A stretch of 64,000 nt of DNA from Paenibacillus turicensis (GCF_017873435.1 NZ_JAGGKG010000008.1:62001-126000), one strand, 5' to 3'. Counted from the stretch's first letter, positions 25,218 to 36,375 are shown. Translations and numbers: made by a program. The notes: generated by a model from the letters alone, not told the origin.

Positions 25218-27281
25218 TTGAATTTAAAAGTGAAAAAGACAAAAAAGTTAGATAAGTTAAATCAATCTAATAAGTTCATTAATTCTAAAAAGGTACATAG
25301 TAGAACAGGATTTAAAAGTAGAATGAACAATTTTAAAGTGAAGCTTATTTTTATTACGGTATTTATTTTATTAGTGCCATCTCTCGTTATAGGTTATTTA
25401 GCTGCTACTAGTGCCCAAGATGGGGTTGTCCAACAGCTTAAAGATAGTGCAAAACAATCGGTAGCTTCCGTTAATATTTTAATTGATCGTATGATTCAAC
25501 CTAAAATCCATGATGTCGAGCATTTTGCTAACCAAGTTAAAGGTGAAGATGCCAGTGCTGAAAATGAGCGGGAATCGCTTTTGAATTCTTTTAAGCAATA
25601 TATCGCATTACATCCTGAAGTAACTCAAATTTATTACGGGTCAAAAAAAGGGGAGTTTATTCAATATCCTGATAGTGAGTTACCTAGTGATTTTGATCCT
25701 AGAAAGCGAGAATGGTATCAGACTGCAATACAGGGCAACGGGAAAGCGATGATCAATCCTCCACATCTTTCGGTTGGCGGAAATGAGATGGTCGCCTCTG
25801 TTTCGATCGAAACGAAAGACGGGGCTGGTGTTATTGGGGTTGATCTTGATTTAGCAGAGTTTAAGCGTGAGGTTGAAACAGTACAGATTGGGAAACAAGG
25901 CTATTCTATTTTGTTAGATCAAAATAAAAAATATATTCTTCATCCTACGATTAAGGCGGGTCAAGTTGCCAAGGAGTTTTTTGCATTAAAAATGTTTGAG
26001 GGTGAGTCAGGAGAGTTTGATTATGAGATTGACGGAGATAACAAATACCTTCAGTATACAACCAATAAATTGTCAGGATGGAGGTTAGCAGGGACGCTTT
26101 ATTATTCAGAAACGGATGAGATTACTAATTCGATTAATAGAACTACAGGCTTTACAGCATTGATCTGCCTTGTGCTTGGGGGAATCTTGATTACCTTTAT
26201 GGTGAGATCAATTGTAAAACCAATTAAAACTCTTGTAAAGCAAGCCTCATATATTAGTGAAGGTGATTTAACGCAAGAGGTTCATATTCAGTCGGAGGAT
26301 GAGATAGGTCAACTTGGTAAGGCATTTCAGGGCATGCAAACTAAGCTACATGATTTAATTCAGGAAGTAAGAACAAATGCGGAGCATGTTGCCTCTTCTT
26401 CCAATGAGTTAAAACTGAGTGCAGAGCAGACAAGCCGCGCGAGTGAGCAGGTATCTGTAGCTGTACAGGAAATCGCAGGTGGTGCGGAGAAGCAGACGGT
26501 AGGTTTAGAGCTGAATTCAAATGCACTTGCTGAAATTTCAAATGGAGTCACTTTAATTGCGGAGCGCTCTAGTGCTGTGGCGGATTTAGCGCGATTATCC
26601 TCCACTCAGGCAGAGGATGGTGGGAAATCACTTCGACAAGCAGGGGATCAGATGTATTCAATCTATCAATCTGTATCTGTTTCGAATGAAACACTACAAA
26701 TTTTATATCAACGCTCTCAAGAAATTGGAGAAATTACAGGTGCAATTCGTAGTATTGCGAGCCAAACTAATCTATTAGCTCTAAATGCTGCTATTGAAGC
26801 TGCAAGAGCGGGGGAACATGGTAGTGGTTTTGCCGTGGTTGCGGATGAGGTGCGTAAGCTAGCTGAGCAATCTGAATTATCGGCGAAGCAGATTTCGGAT
26901 TTGATTACTTTGGTTCAGCAGGATACCGATAGTGCGGTGAAAACGATGAACAAGGTGACGTCCGAAGTCGAGGAGGGATTAAATATATCTGGGGTTACAC
27001 TACAAAAGCTAGAGGGCACGTTATCTGGCATTCAAGAAACAACACCACAGATTGAGGAAATTGCAGCTACAGCCGAAGAAATCTCGGCAAGTGTTCAGCA
27101 GATTACATCTACAGCAAATGAGCTAGCCTCGATTGCGGTTGGGAATGCCACGATTTGTGAGGAGGTCGCGGCTTCCGCGGAGGAGCAGCTTGCTTCGATG
27201 GAGGAAATATCAGCATCGGTACAGATGTTGTCTGAGATGGCGTCACAATTAAGGAAAACGATTGAGGTATTTAAAGTATAA
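25218..27281 (+). CDS. Methyl-accepting chemotaxis protein with dCACHE sensor, copy 1
   Basis: 687 aa from a TTG at 25218, eight bases after AAGGAGG. A basic N-terminal tail of about 38 residues leads to span 1 ([20 protein letters not shown]), a CACHE-type outer sensor ([32 protein letters not shown]), span 2 ([15 protein letters not shown], near 312), a HAMP domain and the signalling coiled coil whose tip reads [20 protein letters not shown]. Clustered receptors of this kind sense amino or organic acids and steer flagellar rotation through CheA. Closely similar to the next gene: a tandem duplicate whose sensor parts have diverged more than the tips. Confidence 0.95.
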   Translation: MNLKVKKTKKLDKLNQSNKFINSKKVHSRTGFKSRMNNFKVKLIFITVFILLVPSLVIGYLAATSAQDGVVQQLKDSAKQSVASVNILIDRMIQPKIHDVEHFANQVKGEDASAENERESLLNSFKQYIALHPEVTQIYYGSKKGEFIQYPDSELPSDFDPRKREWYQTAIQGNGKAMINPPHLSVGGNEMVASVSIETKDGAGVIGVDLDLAEFKREVETVQIGKQGYSILLDQNKKYILHPTIKAGQVAKEFFALKMFEGESGEFDYEIDGDNKYLQYTTNKLSGWRLAGTLYYSETDEITNSINRTTGFTALICLVLGGILITFMVRSIVKPIKTLVKQASYISEGDLTQEVHIQSEDEIGQLGKAFQGMQTKLHDLIQEVRTNAEHVASSSNELKLSAEQTSRASEQVSVAVQEIAGGAEKQTVGLELNSNALAEISNGVTLIAERSSAVADLARLSSTQAEDGGKSLRQAGDQMYSIYQSVSVSNETLQILYQRSQEIGEITGAIRSIASQTNLLALNAAIEAARAGEHGSGFAVVADEVRKLAEQSELSAKQISDLITLVQQDTDSAVKTMNKVTSEVEEGLNISGVTLQKLEGTLSGIQETTPQIEEIAATAEEISASVQQITSTANELASIAVGNATICEEVAASAEEQLASMEEISASVQMLSEMASQLRKTIEVFKV

Positions 27282-27300
27282 TTGTTATTTTTAATGATGA

Positions 27301-27338
27301 AAACGGTGTTTTGCTTACAAGCAGAGCATCGTTTTTTT
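27301..27338 (+). terminator. Terminator between the chemoreceptor genes
   Basis: AAACGGTGTTTTGCTT pairs with AAGCAGAGCATCGTTT and runs into a T tract, so each receptor gene is a separate transcription unit. Confidence 0.8.
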
Positions 27339-27371
27339 AATTTAACTAATTATTCCTTGATATCCTTTATT

Positions 27372-27398
27372 TAACTTCACGAGTACATAGGCAGATAT
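27372..27398 (+). promoter_or_regulatory. SigD-like promoter of the second chemoreceptor gene
   Basis: TAAC (27372-27375), 15 bp, then GCAGATAT (27391-27398), one base from the SigD -10 GCCGATAT. It follows a CCTTTATTTA stretch that also precedes the promoter of copy 1. Confidence 0.55.
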
Positions 27399-27443
27399 AT
27401 ATAATAAGACGATGTGCATTATAAACAAAAAGGGGAGACAATA

Positions 27444-29474
27444 ATGACAAAAATAAAAAAGGAACAGAAAAGAAGGGAGTTTAAAACAAAGAATCACAAA
27501 AGAAAACGCCTAAATATTCGATTTAATGATTTTAAGGTGAAGATGGTTATGGTTACAGCGGCCATTCTTTTAATTCCATCGCTGACAATTGGTTTTTTAG
27601 CTTCTAACAGTGCAAAAACTGGAATTGAGACTCAGCTTAAACAGAGTACAAGTCAATCTGTTACTTCAATTAACGAGTTGATCAATACGATGATGAGGCC
27701 TAAGGTACACGATGCTGAGTATTTTGCTAAAGGAATAAACTATGAAAAAATAATGAATGAGCGCGAGGATGTATTAAAATCATTTAATGAATACTTAACA
27801 CTGCATCCTGAGGTAAGCGAGATTTACTTTGCAACAAAAGAAGGGGAGTATATTAACTTTCCTATAAAGGAAATGCCTTCAGATTATGATCCAAGAACAC
27901 GTCCTTGGTACGAGCCTGCAATAAATGCAAAAGGAAAGGCAGTAATTAATCAGCCTTATCTATCCATAGGAACAGAGCAAATGGTCACCTCAATCACGGC
28001 AGAGGCCGCGGATGGATCTGGTGTAATAGGAATAGATTTAGACTTATCTAACTTTAAGAGTCAAGTGGAAACAATTAAAATAGGTGAGGAAGGGTATGCA
28101 ATACTTTTAGATAAAAATAAACATTACATATTGCATCCTACATTTGAGGCAGGTCGAGAAGTAAAAGAAGAGTTTAATTTAAAGATGTATGAAGCTGATA
28201 AAAATGCATATGATTTTCCATTTCAAGGAGAAGCAAAATATCTTCAATATACTACGAATGAACTGACAGGCTGGAAAATAGCAGGAACGTTGTATTATTC
28301 AGAAACAGATAGCATTATGAACACGATTACCTTTACAACGATGATGGCAGCGGGTATCTGCCTTGTGATCGGTGGCTTATTTATATTTTTCATGATCCGA
28401 TCCATTGTGAAGCCTATTGCTTTACTTGTAAAGCAAGCGGGGTATGTAAGTGAAGGGGACTTAACGCAAGAAATTGTAGTGAAATCCGAAGATGAGATTG
28501 GTCAATTGGGCATGGCATTCCAAAGCATGCAAGGAAAGCTACGATTATTAATTCAGGATGTTAACACGAGTGCAGAGCATGTTGCCACATCTTCAGGGGA
28601 GCTTACAATGAGTGCGGAGCAGACAAGCCGTGCAAGTGAACAAGTATCTGAAGCGGTACAAGAAATTGCGAGTGGTGCAGAGAAGCAAACAATTGGCTTA
28701 GAGCAAAACTCCAATGCATTAGAGGAAATTGCAAATGGCGTCACTCTAATTGCGGAGCGTTCTAGCGCTGTTGCAGATTTGGCAAGATTATCATCGGCGC
28801 AAGCGGAGGAGGGCGGAAAATCTCTTCAGCAAGCTGGAGATCAGATGCAATCCATTTATGAATCGGTTGCGACTTCTAACGAAACGTTGCAAATCTTGTA
28901 TAAACGTTCACAGGAAATTGGGGATATTACACAAGCTATTAGTGAAATTGCCAACCAGACCAATCTATTAGCCTTAAATGCGGCAATTGAAGCCGCGAGA
29001 GCGGGAGAGCATGGCAGTGGTTTTGCTGTGGTTGCGGATGAGGTGCGTAAGCTCGCAGAACAGTCAGCGTCATCTACGAAACAAATCTCAGCTTTAATTT
29101 CTTTGGTTCAGCATGATACAGGTAGCGCAGTCCAAATGATGAACAAGGTTACTGACGAGGTGCAAGAAGGCCTTACTATAACTGGCGTTACCACAGAAAA
29201 GCTAGAAGGGACTTTGGCTAACATCAAGGAAACCACCCCGCAAATTGAAGAAATTGCGGCTACGGCACAGCAAATCTCAGCAAGTGTCCAGCAAATTACA
29301 TCTACAGCAAATGAGCTTGCTTCAATTGCAGTTGGGAATGCAGCTACATCTGAGGAGGTTGCGGCTTCTGCGGAGGAGCAGCTCGCTTCAATGGAGGAAA
29401 TTTCAGCTTCGGCGCAAACGTTGTCCGACATGGCAGCACAATTGAAGAAAACGATTGGAGCGTTTAAGATTTAA
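27444..29474 (+). CDS. Methyl-accepting chemotaxis protein with dCACHE sensor, copy 2
   Basis: 676 aa from the ATG at 27444 (AGGGGAGA upstream); an in-frame GTG at 27414 has no ribosome site. Same order as copy 1: basic tail, span 1 ([18 protein letters not shown]), dCACHE ([30 protein letters not shown]), span 2 ([19 protein letters not shown]), HAMP, and the signalling tip [20 protein letters not shown]. The hairpin and methylation helices are nearly identical to copy 1, while the sensor differs, as when a duplicate gains a new ligand. The ligand cannot be predicted. Confidence 0.95.
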   Translation: MTKIKKEQKRREFKTKNHKRKRLNIRFNDFKVKMVMVTAAILLIPSLTIGFLASNSAKTGIETQLKQSTSQSVTSINELINTMMRPKVHDAEYFAKGINYEKIMNEREDVLKSFNEYLTLHPEVSEIYFATKEGEYINFPIKEMPSDYDPRTRPWYEPAINAKGKAVINQPYLSIGTEQMVTSITAEAADGSGVIGIDLDLSNFKSQVETIKIGEEGYAILLDKNKHYILHPTFEAGREVKEEFNLKMYEADKNAYDFPFQGEAKYLQYTTNELTGWKIAGTLYYSETDSIMNTITFTTMMAAGICLVIGGLFIFFMIRSIVKPIALLVKQAGYVSEGDLTQEIVVKSEDEIGQLGMAFQSMQGKLRLLIQDVNTSAEHVATSSGELTMSAEQTSRASEQVSEAVQEIASGAEKQTIGLEQNSNALEEIANGVTLIAERSSAVADLARLSSAQAEEGGKSLQQAGDQMQSIYESVATSNETLQILYKRSQEIGDITQAISEIANQTNLLALNAAIEAARAGEHGSGFAVVADEVRKLAEQSASSTKQISALISLVQHDTGSAVQMMNKVTDEVQEGLTITGVTTEKLEGTLANIKETTPQIEEIAATAQQISASVQQITSTANELASIAVGNAATSEEVAASAEEQLASMEEISASAQTLSDMAAQLKKTIGAFKI

Positions 29475-29480
29475 AATTAA

Positions 29481-29560
29481 AAAAGGCTGTTCCACACGTC
29501 TAGGAATTGACCCTGTCTTTCAAACGGGATCAGTTCCTCAGACTGGGGAACAGCTTTTTT
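29481..29560. terminator. Long hairpin terminator
   Basis: AAAAGGCTGTTCC pairs with GGGAACAGCTTTTTT, with an inner AGGAATTGA.CCC / GGGAT.CAGTTCCT pairing. It separates the chemoreceptor from the convergent Phn-type operon. Confidence 0.8.
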
Positions 29561-29633
29561 CATTTATTGTCCTTCGTGCAACTGGAGCTAACCAGTAAAA
29601 TTGACGGGTGAGAAACAATCTATACTTAAGAAG

Positions 29634-30437
29634 TTATACGATTTTTTTACGTAACGTACCAGAAATATAATCAATCATCGTAATCATGACAATAATTCCG
29701 AGCAAAATGATCCCTACTCGATCCCAATTCCGCGCTGTAAGGGCGAAGCTTAATGGAGTTCCAATTCCACCAGCCCCTATGAGTCCAAGAATTGTGGCAG
29801 AGCGCACATTGATCTCAAAGCGATACAAGGTGTAGGAGAGAAATCCAGGTAAAACCTGTGGAATGACAGCGTACCATAAAATTTGCAGCTTACTTGCACC
29901 TGTAGACGTCAGTGCTTCAATCGGCCCACGATCAATATTTTCAATTTCATCTGCAAACAGCTTACCCATCATGCCAATCGAGTGCACGCCTAAGGCGAGT
30001 ACACCAGCAAAGGAGGTAGGTCCGACTGTTTTTACAAATAAAATCGCCATAATAATTTCGGGAAACGTCCGGATGAAGCTAAGTAGCATTTTACCTGAGC
30101 CAGATATCGCTTTAGTTTTACTCATGTTGACTGCTGCCCAAAAGGCAAAAGGAATACATACAACCGCCGAAATAAAGGTACCTAGCACAGAGATAGCAAG
30201 TGTATCTAATAAGCCACGCAATAGATCCTCACCATCAGGTAAATAAACATAACCCCAGTCAGGCGATAAAATACCAGCAAAGATGGCCTTCGTAATTTTG
30301 CCCGCTGTTTCTTTAATCCCGCTAAATGAAATTCCAGCAAACGCCCAAATATAGATAATGGCAAGTGTGAGATACACTAGATAGCGATATGGATTTTTTT
30401 TAGGCTTCGGAATAAGCCCACTTTTAATATGATTCAT
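29634..30437 (-). CDS. phnE: Phosphonate-type ABC transporter permease, second copy
   Basis: 267 aa, about six membrane spans. The EAA loop of PhnE permeases reads GPIEALTSTGASKLQILWYAVIPQVLPGF, here seen as IEALTSTGASKLQI plus VIPQVLPGF, and LIGAGGIGTPL follows. Last gene of a four-gene operon, overlapping the first permease gene by 4 bp. With its partner it forms the membrane channel of a PhnCDE importer for phosphonate, phosphite or a related small phosphate compound. Confidence 0.9.
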   Translation of the reverse strand: MNHIKSGLIPKPKKNPYRYLVYLTLAIIYIWAFAGISFSGIKETAGKITKAIFAGILSPDWGYVYLPDGEDLLRGLLDTLAISVLGTFISAVVCIPFAFWAAVNMSKTKAISGSGKMLLSFIRTFPEIIMAILFVKTVGPTSFAGVLALGVHSIGMMGKLFADEIENIDRGPIEALTSTGASKLQILWYAVIPQVLPGFLSYTLYRFEINVRSATILGLIGAGGIGTPLSFALTARNWDRVGIILLGIIVMITMIDYISGTLRKKIV

Positions 30438-31306
30438 AATAATTTCTCCCGTAGCTTCGCACTGATATAATCAATGATCAGCACAATGACTAATGTGAAC
30501 ACAATAATACTGCTTGTTTTATCGTATTCAAGGAACCCTAATGTCACTTCATAATAGTGTCCAATTCCACCTGCACCCACAAACCCTAAAATAGCGGCAG
30601 CGCGGACGTTAATTTCAAAGGTATATAGTACATAGGAAACAAAGTGTGCTTGAATTTGTGGAACAACCCCATACAAGATCAATTGTAGTTTATTTGCACC
30701 TACGGCTGTCATTGCTTCAAGTGGACCTGCATCAATCGTCTCTAGTGCCTCATAAGTTAACTTCGCAATCAGGCCTAATGAAAATACAGCGAGCGCAAAA
30801 ATACCTGGTAATGCCCCAAGTCCAAAAATAGCAACAAAAATAGCCGCAAGCAGTAAATCAGGAATCGTACGAATGAGGTTCAGCATGAAACGGATCGGAT
30901 AATAAATATATTTGCGTGTGACAACATTACTTGCACTTAGCAAAGCAACAGGAATCGCCATGATTGCTCCTAAGGTTGTTCCGACTACTGCCATTCGTAA
31001 TGTGTCTAACATCGCGCTAGAAATACGGACAAAATAACCCCAATTTGGTGGAACCATTTGTTTGAGCAAATCGAACATGTTTGGTAAGCCTAACCATAAC
31101 TCACTAAAGGAAACCTTCGTTTGAATGCCACTGCCCCATAACAAAACAACGAGGAGGGCAAAGGTAAAGTAGTGCTTTGTTCTGCTTGGGCGAGTAGGGC
31201 GGATCGGGCTAGGATTTGGGCTAAGATTAGGATCAGAGTTAGAGTTATAGTTATCGCTGGATCTAGTGCGAAAGGAATCAGCCTGCATCTCTGTTGGTGA
31301 ACTCAT
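30434..31306 (-). CDS. phnE: Phosphonate-type ABC transporter permease, first copy
   Basis: 290 aa. An Asn/Ser/Pro-rich N-terminal tail ([19 protein letters not shown]) of about 40 residues comes before six spans; the EAA loop is [24 protein letters not shown] and is followed by [12 protein letters not shown]. It overlaps phnC and the second phnE by 4 bp each, so all are translationally coupled. The tail is low-complexity and not usual for PhnE. Confidence 0.9.
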   Translation of the reverse strand: MSSPTEMQADSFRTRSSDNYNSNSDPNLSPNPSPIRPTRPSRTKHYFTFALLVVLLWGSGIQTKVSFSELWLGLPNMFDLLKQMVPPNWGYFVRISSAMLDTLRMAVVGTTLGAIMAIPVALLSASNVVTRKYIYYPIRFMLNLIRTIPDLLLAAIFVAIFGLGALPGIFALAVFSLGLIAKLTYEALETIDAGPLEAMTAVGANKLQLILYGVVPQIQAHFVSYVLYTFEINVRAAAILGFVGAGGIGHYYEVTLGFLEYDKTSSIIVFTLVIVLIIDYISAKLREKLL

Positions 31307-32103
31307 ACCACCACCTGTTCCTTCTCTTGCTCTTGCCTGTGCTCTTGCAGCAATTCATCCTTCTGGATCGGACGACCATAGATTTCTGCAAATACTTCAT
31401 CAGTCGCCTCATGAACAGGGCCATCAAATACGACCTCACCCGCACGGAGTCCTATAATACGTGTAGCATATTCTCGAGCTAAATCTATAAAATGCAGGTT
31501 GATAACCGTCGTAATGCCAAGCTCACGGTTTACAGCTTTGAGATCATCCATAACTTGCTTCGTTGTTAACGGATCAAGTGATGCCACAGGCTCATCAGCA
31601 AGGATTACTTTTGCTTCTTGAGCAAGCACACGTGCAATCGCTACACGCTGCTGTTGTCCACCAGAGAGCTGATCTGCACGAATATACGCTTTTTCTGGAA
31701 TGTTGACACGTTCTAAGGCTTCAAATGCTAACTCGATATCCTGCTTCGGAAAGTTGCCAATCAAGGTACGTAATGTTGAATGGTGACCTACCCTGCCTGC
31801 CAGCACATTACGCAAAACCGTACTCCGCTTCACAAGGTTAAAGCCTTGAAAAATCATGCCAATATCTCTACGAAGTAAGCGTAAATCACGACCCGACGCC
31901 TTCGTAATCGACTTGCCATCTATTAGAATATCCCCTTCGGAAATATCATGAAGGCGATTAATGGAGCGAAGCAGGGTGGATTTCCCTGCTCCGGATAGCC
32001 CAACGACAGCAATGAATTCACCTTGCTTTAGGGTTAAATTAATGTTGTTTAACCCTTTGGTTCCATTTGAATATAGCTTTGTTACGTTTTTTAACTCTAT
32101 CAT
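31303..32103 (-). CDS. phnC: Phosphonate-type ABC transporter ATP-binding protein
   Basis: 266 aa. Walker [13 protein letters not shown]-loop in [10 protein letters not shown], signature [13 protein letters not shown], Walker [14 protein letters not shown] and switch histidine in INLHFIDLA. The [18 protein letters not shown] stretch is typical of PhnC. It powers import by the two PhnE permeases; it starts 80 bp after the binding-protein gene. Confidence 0.93.
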   Translation of the reverse strand: MIELKNVTKLYSNGTKGLNNINLTLKQGEFIAVVGLSGAGKSTLLRSINRLHDISEGDILIDGKSITKASGRDLRLLRRDIGMIFQGFNLVKRSTVLRNVLAGRVGHHSTLRTLIGNFPKQDIELAFEALERVNIPEKAYIRADQLSGGQQQRVAIARVLAQEAKVILADEPVASLDPLTTKQVMDDLKAVNRELGITTVINLHFIDLAREYATRIIGLRAGEVVFDGPVHEATDEVFAEIYGRPIQKDELLQEHRQEQEKEQVVV

Positions 32104-32183
32104 TGCTTAGGCTCCTTTTTGTTGCTAGAACAGCTTAACAAGCTTACAGTATACAGACTCAAGCTGCTTTTAGTTCAACTCAC

Positions 32184-33161
32184 TTATTCGGTTTTTACCT
32201 TTTTCCCGTATTCACGCACAATATCAAACACTTTATCATCGGATTTCACATAACCTTCGTGGGAATAAATTTCTTTAATGATTTTGTGCCCTTCTTCATT
32301 TTTCCCAATGTTGATGAAGGCTTCTTGGATTTTAGTCTTCCAATCTGCGTTCATGTCGCTACGTACAGAAACCGTGTCATTTGGAATTGGCTCTGTAAAT
32401 GCAAGTACACGTGTATCTTCAAATACAGTTGGGTAGTCCTTCTTAACGACGTTACGAGCATCTTGGAAAATGGCTGCTGCATCTACGTCCCCATTGAGTA
32501 CAGCAATGACACCTTGGTCATGTCCTTTGACAGTCAGTGCTTGAATGTCCTTTAAAGGATCGATTCCCGCATCCATTAGCTTGGCAGCCGGCCATACAAA
32601 CCCAGCAGAAGAGGTTACATTTTGGTAGGCAATTTTTTTGCCCTTTAAGTCCTCAATCGTTTTGATTGGAGAGTCTTTTTTCACAATAATCATCGATTTA
32701 TAAAAGTCCACAAGATCCGTTGTTGGCGCGCCTGTTGTATCGTCTACACCATAACGTTGTGCTTGTAAAATAACGTCTGCTGCCCCTTTTTCTTTAGCTA
32801 GCACATAAGCTGTTGGTGGTAAGAAACCTACGTCCACCTTTTTTGAAGCCATCGCTTCAATGATCGTATTGTAGTCTGTAGATACACTCACACTAACTGG
32901 AATACCTAGCTCGTCGGACAACAATTTTTCTAGTGGTTTTGCTTTTGCCTCAAGTGTATCGGCATTTTGAGAAGGTACAAATTGCACAGTTAATGTCTTC
33001 TCAGGTGTATACCCTGTATCTGTGGTACTGGTGTTGGTACTCGCTGCTGGCTTTGAACCTGAATTGTTTTTTGATGCATCACTTGCACTTCCTGAGTTAC
33101 ATCCACTCACCACAGCAGCGGTGATAAGTAAAGGGGCAATAAATTTCATTATTTTTTTCAA
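32184..33161 (-). CDS. phnD: Phosphonate-type ABC transporter substrate-binding lipoprotein
   Basis: About 325 aa from a TTG at 33161, eight bases after GGAGGT; longer readings would include that site. Signal peptide with lipobox VVSGC, then a Ser/Thr/Asn linker, then a PhnD domain (TLTVQFVPSQNADTLEAKAK, SKKVDVGFLPPTAYVLA, GHDQGVIAVLNGDVDAAAIF). PhnD proteins bind phosphonates, phosphite or methylphosphonate. No C-P lyase or phosphite dehydrogenase gene is adjacent; the divergent neighbour is a UshA-like phosphohydrolase, so a phosphorylated organic compound is also possible. Confidence 0.9.
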   Translation of the reverse strand: MKKIMKFIAPLLITAAVVSGCNSGSASDASKNNSGSKPAASTNTSTTDTGYTPEKTLTVQFVPSQNADTLEAKAKPLEKLLSDELGIPVSVSVSTDYNTIIEAMASKKVDVGFLPPTAYVLAKEKGAADVILQAQRYGVDDTTGAPTTDLVDFYKSMIIVKKDSPIKTIEDLKGKKIAYQNVTSSAGFVWPAAKLMDAGIDPLKDIQALTVKGHDQGVIAVLNGDVDAAAIFQDARNVVKKDYPTVFEDTRVLAFTEPIPNDTVSVRSDMNADWKTKIQEAFINIGKNEEGHKIIKEIYSHEGYVKSDDKVFDIVREYGKKVKTE

Positions 33162-33417
33162 AGCAAAATGACCTCCACAAATATAATAGTGTTTTAACAT
33201 TTCTAACTATAGGCTTGTTGTATTTGCGGAATGTAAGCAGAATGAAAAACTTTTGTAAAAATTTGAAATACCCATGAAAAATACAAAGGAACCTGCTAGA
33301 ATAGGGCTCACATCGGTATAAAAATTTAACCAAGTCTAATGTGGGTGAAAGCAAATAGATAAATAATTTAAAATGTATAAAGGATAAGGGTGAACTGCGG
33401 TGGAGAAGGAGAAAGAA

Positions 33418-35052
33418 ATGGAAATGGAAGCGAACAAGGAAATAGCATCCTGTAAATTGCTGATTACGAGTGATATTCATGGGCATATTTTCCCCACAGA
33501 TTATTGTGGAGATGAGGATTTGAACCTAGGTTTAGCAAAGGTAGCTACGTTAATTAAACAGCAAAGGGCATTGAACCCTGACTTGTTACTAATAGATAAT
33601 GGTGACTTGATTCAAGGTACGCCTTTATCTACGTATGCTTTGAAGCATACAGCGGGCACTCATCCTGCGATTTTGGCACTTAATGAACTAGGCTATGACG
33701 CAGCGGTATTTGGCAATCATGAATTTAATTATGGTTTGGATACGTTGCAGGGAATTGTACAGGATAGTGAATTTCCATGGCTTGCTGCCAATATTGTGTG
33801 GGAGGATGAGGGACAAACTATAGGCAGAGGTGCTGAATTCAGCGAGCTTACTGGTGCTAGCTTCTTGGGCAAACCTTATATTGTTAAAACATTAGATTCA
33901 GGCGTGAAGGTAGCCATTCTTGGTATTACTACGCATTACATCCCCAATTGGGAACGCCCTGAGCATATCGAAGGATTACAATTTAAGGATGCTTTGACAC
34001 AAACAAAGGCATGGGTGGCACATATTCGTGCTGAGGTTGAGCCTGATTTGCTAGTAGTATGTTATCATGGCGGTTTTGAGCGTGATTTATCTTCTGGAGT
34101 AGAGACGGAGCGCTTAACAGGAGAGAATCAAGGGGTTGCCATGTGTACGGAAATTGAAGGCATTGATGTTTTAGTAACAGGGCATCAGCATCGTTATATA
34201 GCTAGTGAAGTTGGCGGTGTCACTGTCATTCAACCAGGTTGTAAAGGGCAAGCTTTAGGTGAAGTTAACATTACGTTTACAAAAGATGAAGCAGGTATGT
34301 GGAAAATAACAGATAAGCATGCTGAATTGAAAATGATAGATGAAAATGTTAGGGCGGATGAGCAGATTATTGCGCTCACCAAAGCGGTAGAAGATCAGAC
34401 ACAAGTGTGGCTTGATCAACCGATTGGACAAGTCAATGGAGATATGACGATTACATCGGCATTTGCCTGTCGTTTAAAGGATCACCCTTTTATGGAGTTT
34501 GTAAATAAGGTGCAAATGGAGATAGCGGGTGTAAACGTATCGAATGCGGCTTTATTGAATCAAGATTCAATTGGCTTTAATGCAAACATTACGCTACGCG
34601 ATGTGCTTACCAATTTCATGTATCCTAACACGTTGACAGTGCTTAGATTACGGGGACAAGATATTAAGGATGCACTAGAGCAGACGGCAAATTACTTTAT
34701 CCTTAATGCAGAGGGACAACCTGAGGTAAATCCAAGCTATATCGAACCTAAGCCTACTCACTATAACTATGACATGTGGGAAGGAATTACGTACGAATTG
34801 GACATTCGGAAACCACTTGGTGGACGAGTTACCGTGCTACAGTATCAAGGACATGATTTAACCATGGAACAAGAAATAGATGTCGTCATGAATAGCTATC
34901 GTGCAGGAGGGGGCGGGGACTATGACATGTACCGCAATCGCCTTGCGGTTAAAGAAATTATGGTGGATATGTCAGAACTAATCGCAGACTATATCGTGCA
35001 GCGTGAAACGATTGAGGCTACTTGTGACAGGAATTGGCGGGTGGTGTGGTAG
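33418..35052 (+). CDS. UshA-like bifunctional metallophosphatase/5'-nucleotidase
   Basis: 544 aa from the ATG at 33418 (AAGGAG upstream); a GTG at 33400 is unlikely. N-terminal calcineurin fold: TSDIHGHIFPTDY, LLIDNGDLIQGTP, VFGNHEFNYG, VVCYHGGFE, VTGHQHRY; C-terminal nucleotidase domain from about residue 345 with the substrate loop (NYDMWEGITYELD) and AGGGGDYDMY. Relatives split 5'-nucleotides or 2',3'-cyclic nucleotides. Unlike most UshA/CpdB proteins there is no signal peptide, so it works inside the cell. Divergent from phnD; joint phosphate scavenging is inferred. Confidence 0.88.
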   Translation: MEMEANKEIASCKLLITSDIHGHIFPTDYCGDEDLNLGLAKVATLIKQQRALNPDLLLIDNGDLIQGTPLSTYALKHTAGTHPAILALNELGYDAAVFGNHEFNYGLDTLQGIVQDSEFPWLAANIVWEDEGQTIGRGAEFSELTGASFLGKPYIVKTLDSGVKVAILGITTHYIPNWERPEHIEGLQFKDALTQTKAWVAHIRAEVEPDLLVVCYHGGFERDLSSGVETERLTGENQGVAMCTEIEGIDVLVTGHQHRYIASEVGGVTVIQPGCKGQALGEVNITFTKDEAGMWKITDKHAELKMIDENVRADEQIIALTKAVEDQTQVWLDQPIGQVNGDMTITSAFACRLKDHPFMEFVNKVQMEIAGVNVSNAALLNQDSIGFNANITLRDVLTNFMYPNTLTVLRLRGQDIKDALEQTANYFILNAEGQPEVNPSYIEPKPTHYNYDMWEGITYELDIRKPLGGRVTVLQYQGHDLTMEQEIDVVMNSYRAGGGGDYDMYRNRLAVKEIMVDMSELIADYIVQRETIEATCDRNWRVVW

Positions 35053-35102
35053 GAAGGTAAAATTAAGTATATACCAGAAATAACATATAGAATGGAGAAA
35101 AA

Positions 35103-35474
35103 ATGATTGAGGTAAATTTTAGGTTTTATTTAATTGTCTTCATATTATTATATTGTGCGCAACGTATTTTAACCTTACTGATTGTAGAAGACGATAGGAC
35201 TTTAAGAGATACACCTACCCAAAAAAGATACATGCTTTTTACGATTGTTTTTATTATTCTTTTATTAGGAATGTATTGGCTTAACTGGATCTTAAATATA
35301 CGAGTTTTTGAACTGGTATTTGCACTATTGTTGCCACTCCATGGCGTGTATACTTCAATCTTAGAATATAAATATATTAGAGAGACGAAGCAACATATCG
35401 TATCCATTTACTTGCTACTACCAGAATTACTGATTTCAGCCTTTTTAATAGCTTATTATTTTATTTACAACTAA
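35103..35474 (+). CDS. Small membrane protein of unknown function (DUF4181-like)
   Basis: 123 aa with four spans (near 7-22, 42-60, 66-82, 100-120). Before the second span lies a polar stretch of the form VEDDRTLRDTPTQKRY, and a short cytosolic loop follows the third span. Reminiscent of DUF4181 proteins from Bacillales, but the match is by general pattern only. The start has a GGAGAAAA site 4-5 bases before the ATG. No role inferred. Confidence 0.6.
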   Translation: MIEVNFRFYLIVFILLYCAQRILTLLIVEDDRTLRDTPTQKRYMLFTIVFIILLLGMYWLNWILNIRVFELVFALLLPLHGVYTSILEYKYIRETKQHIVSIYLLLPELLISAFLIAYYFIYN

Positions 35475-35497
35475 CTAGCTAGATCCTAAAAACTAAA

Positions 35498-35785
35498 TCA
35501 ATGTTTGTTGTTTGTTTTTTTAACCTGAGTGTTTTCTTTGCTCAAATTACCAGATACTAAGCTTATAATTATGAAAACAACCCCAACTACCAGGAATAGA
35601 GGGACAAGTTCATTCGTACTTAATTGAATATTTATACCCTCTACTCCGCTCACCGTTGTACCATGAATGGCGTTGCCTCCTATTATAATGCCCTGAGAGA
35701 TGTAAGCAGAAAAACGTTCAAAACAATACATAAATCCACCCATGATCGAAATTACTATTCCACCCCAAAACAATGATTTTCGCAT
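35498..35785 (-). CDS. Small two-span membrane protein
   Basis: 95 aa: span near 5-24, an outer loop of about 38 residues (GIIIGGNAIHGTTVSG), span near 60-80, and a basic Lys/Asn-rich tail. GGAGGA lies before the start on the reverse strand. Not recognised. It is convergent with the preceding membrane protein and divergent from the next. Confidence 0.6.
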   Translation of the reverse strand: MRKSLFWGGIVISIMGGFMYCFERFSAYISQGIIIGGNAIHGTTVSGVEGINIQLSTNELVPLFLVVGVVFIIISLVSGNLSKENTQVKKTNNKH

Positions 35786-35918
35786 AAGTCCTCCTACAAT
35801 TAAATTATTATAACTAATATATTCTTAATATCACCATAATTATCCTTTGTTGGATGGAAAGTCTCGATTGTATTATAGTTAATATATTCCACTGATATTT
35901 ATATTTAGGAGTGAATGT

Positions 35919-36344
35919 ATGCATAAGGTTTTGAAATTAAGTATTGTTAGTTTGTTTAACGCGTTTATACTCTATCTTTTTTTCTTACCTATGGGGAATT
36001 ATTATCGTCTTGAAAGAATCACAGGCTGGACGGGAGGGGAGATTACTCTTCTTTCTAATGCGTTTTGCTTCATATTAATTATAATCTCGTCTACTACGTT
36101 ATACTTCCTTGTAAAGAAATACCTCAAGCAGGGAGTTTATAAATATTGGCTTACCCTATCTTGGATTCCATTTTACATTGGCTTGCTCTGGCTTAATGTG
36201 TGGCTAATTCCGATTACAGAGGCAGGGGAAAGACCTGCACCAGTAACAGGATTACTAATGTTGTTTGCTTGGATCCTTTATCCCTTTTACCTTTTATTAA
36301 TTACAGTAGTAGCGGATACCTCCGTAAAAGAGGGATACAGTTAA
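35919..36344 (+). CDS. Membrane protein of unknown function
   Basis: 141 aa with about four spans (8-25, 42-64, 77-98, 112-132), preceded by TTAGGAGTG. Loops carry conserved-looking GWTGGE and TEAGERPAPVTG. Unknown family; no neighbour relation seen apart from the hairpin that follows. Confidence 0.6.
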   Translation: MHKVLKLSIVSLFNAFILYLFFLPMGNYYRLERITGWTGGEITLLSNAFCFILIIISSTTLYFLVKKYLKQGVYKYWLTLSWIPFYIGLLWLNVWLIPITEAGERPAPVTGLLMLFAWILYPFYLLLITVVADTSVKEGYS

Positions 36345-36375
36345 GTCATAGTAAATTCGTAATGGTCAAATGAAA

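Noticed and set aside
29108..29431. 107-aa reverse-strand open frame inside the second chemoreceptor gene
   Set aside because: Shadow of the Ala/Glu-rich signalling coiled coil; no ribosome site or recognisable domain.
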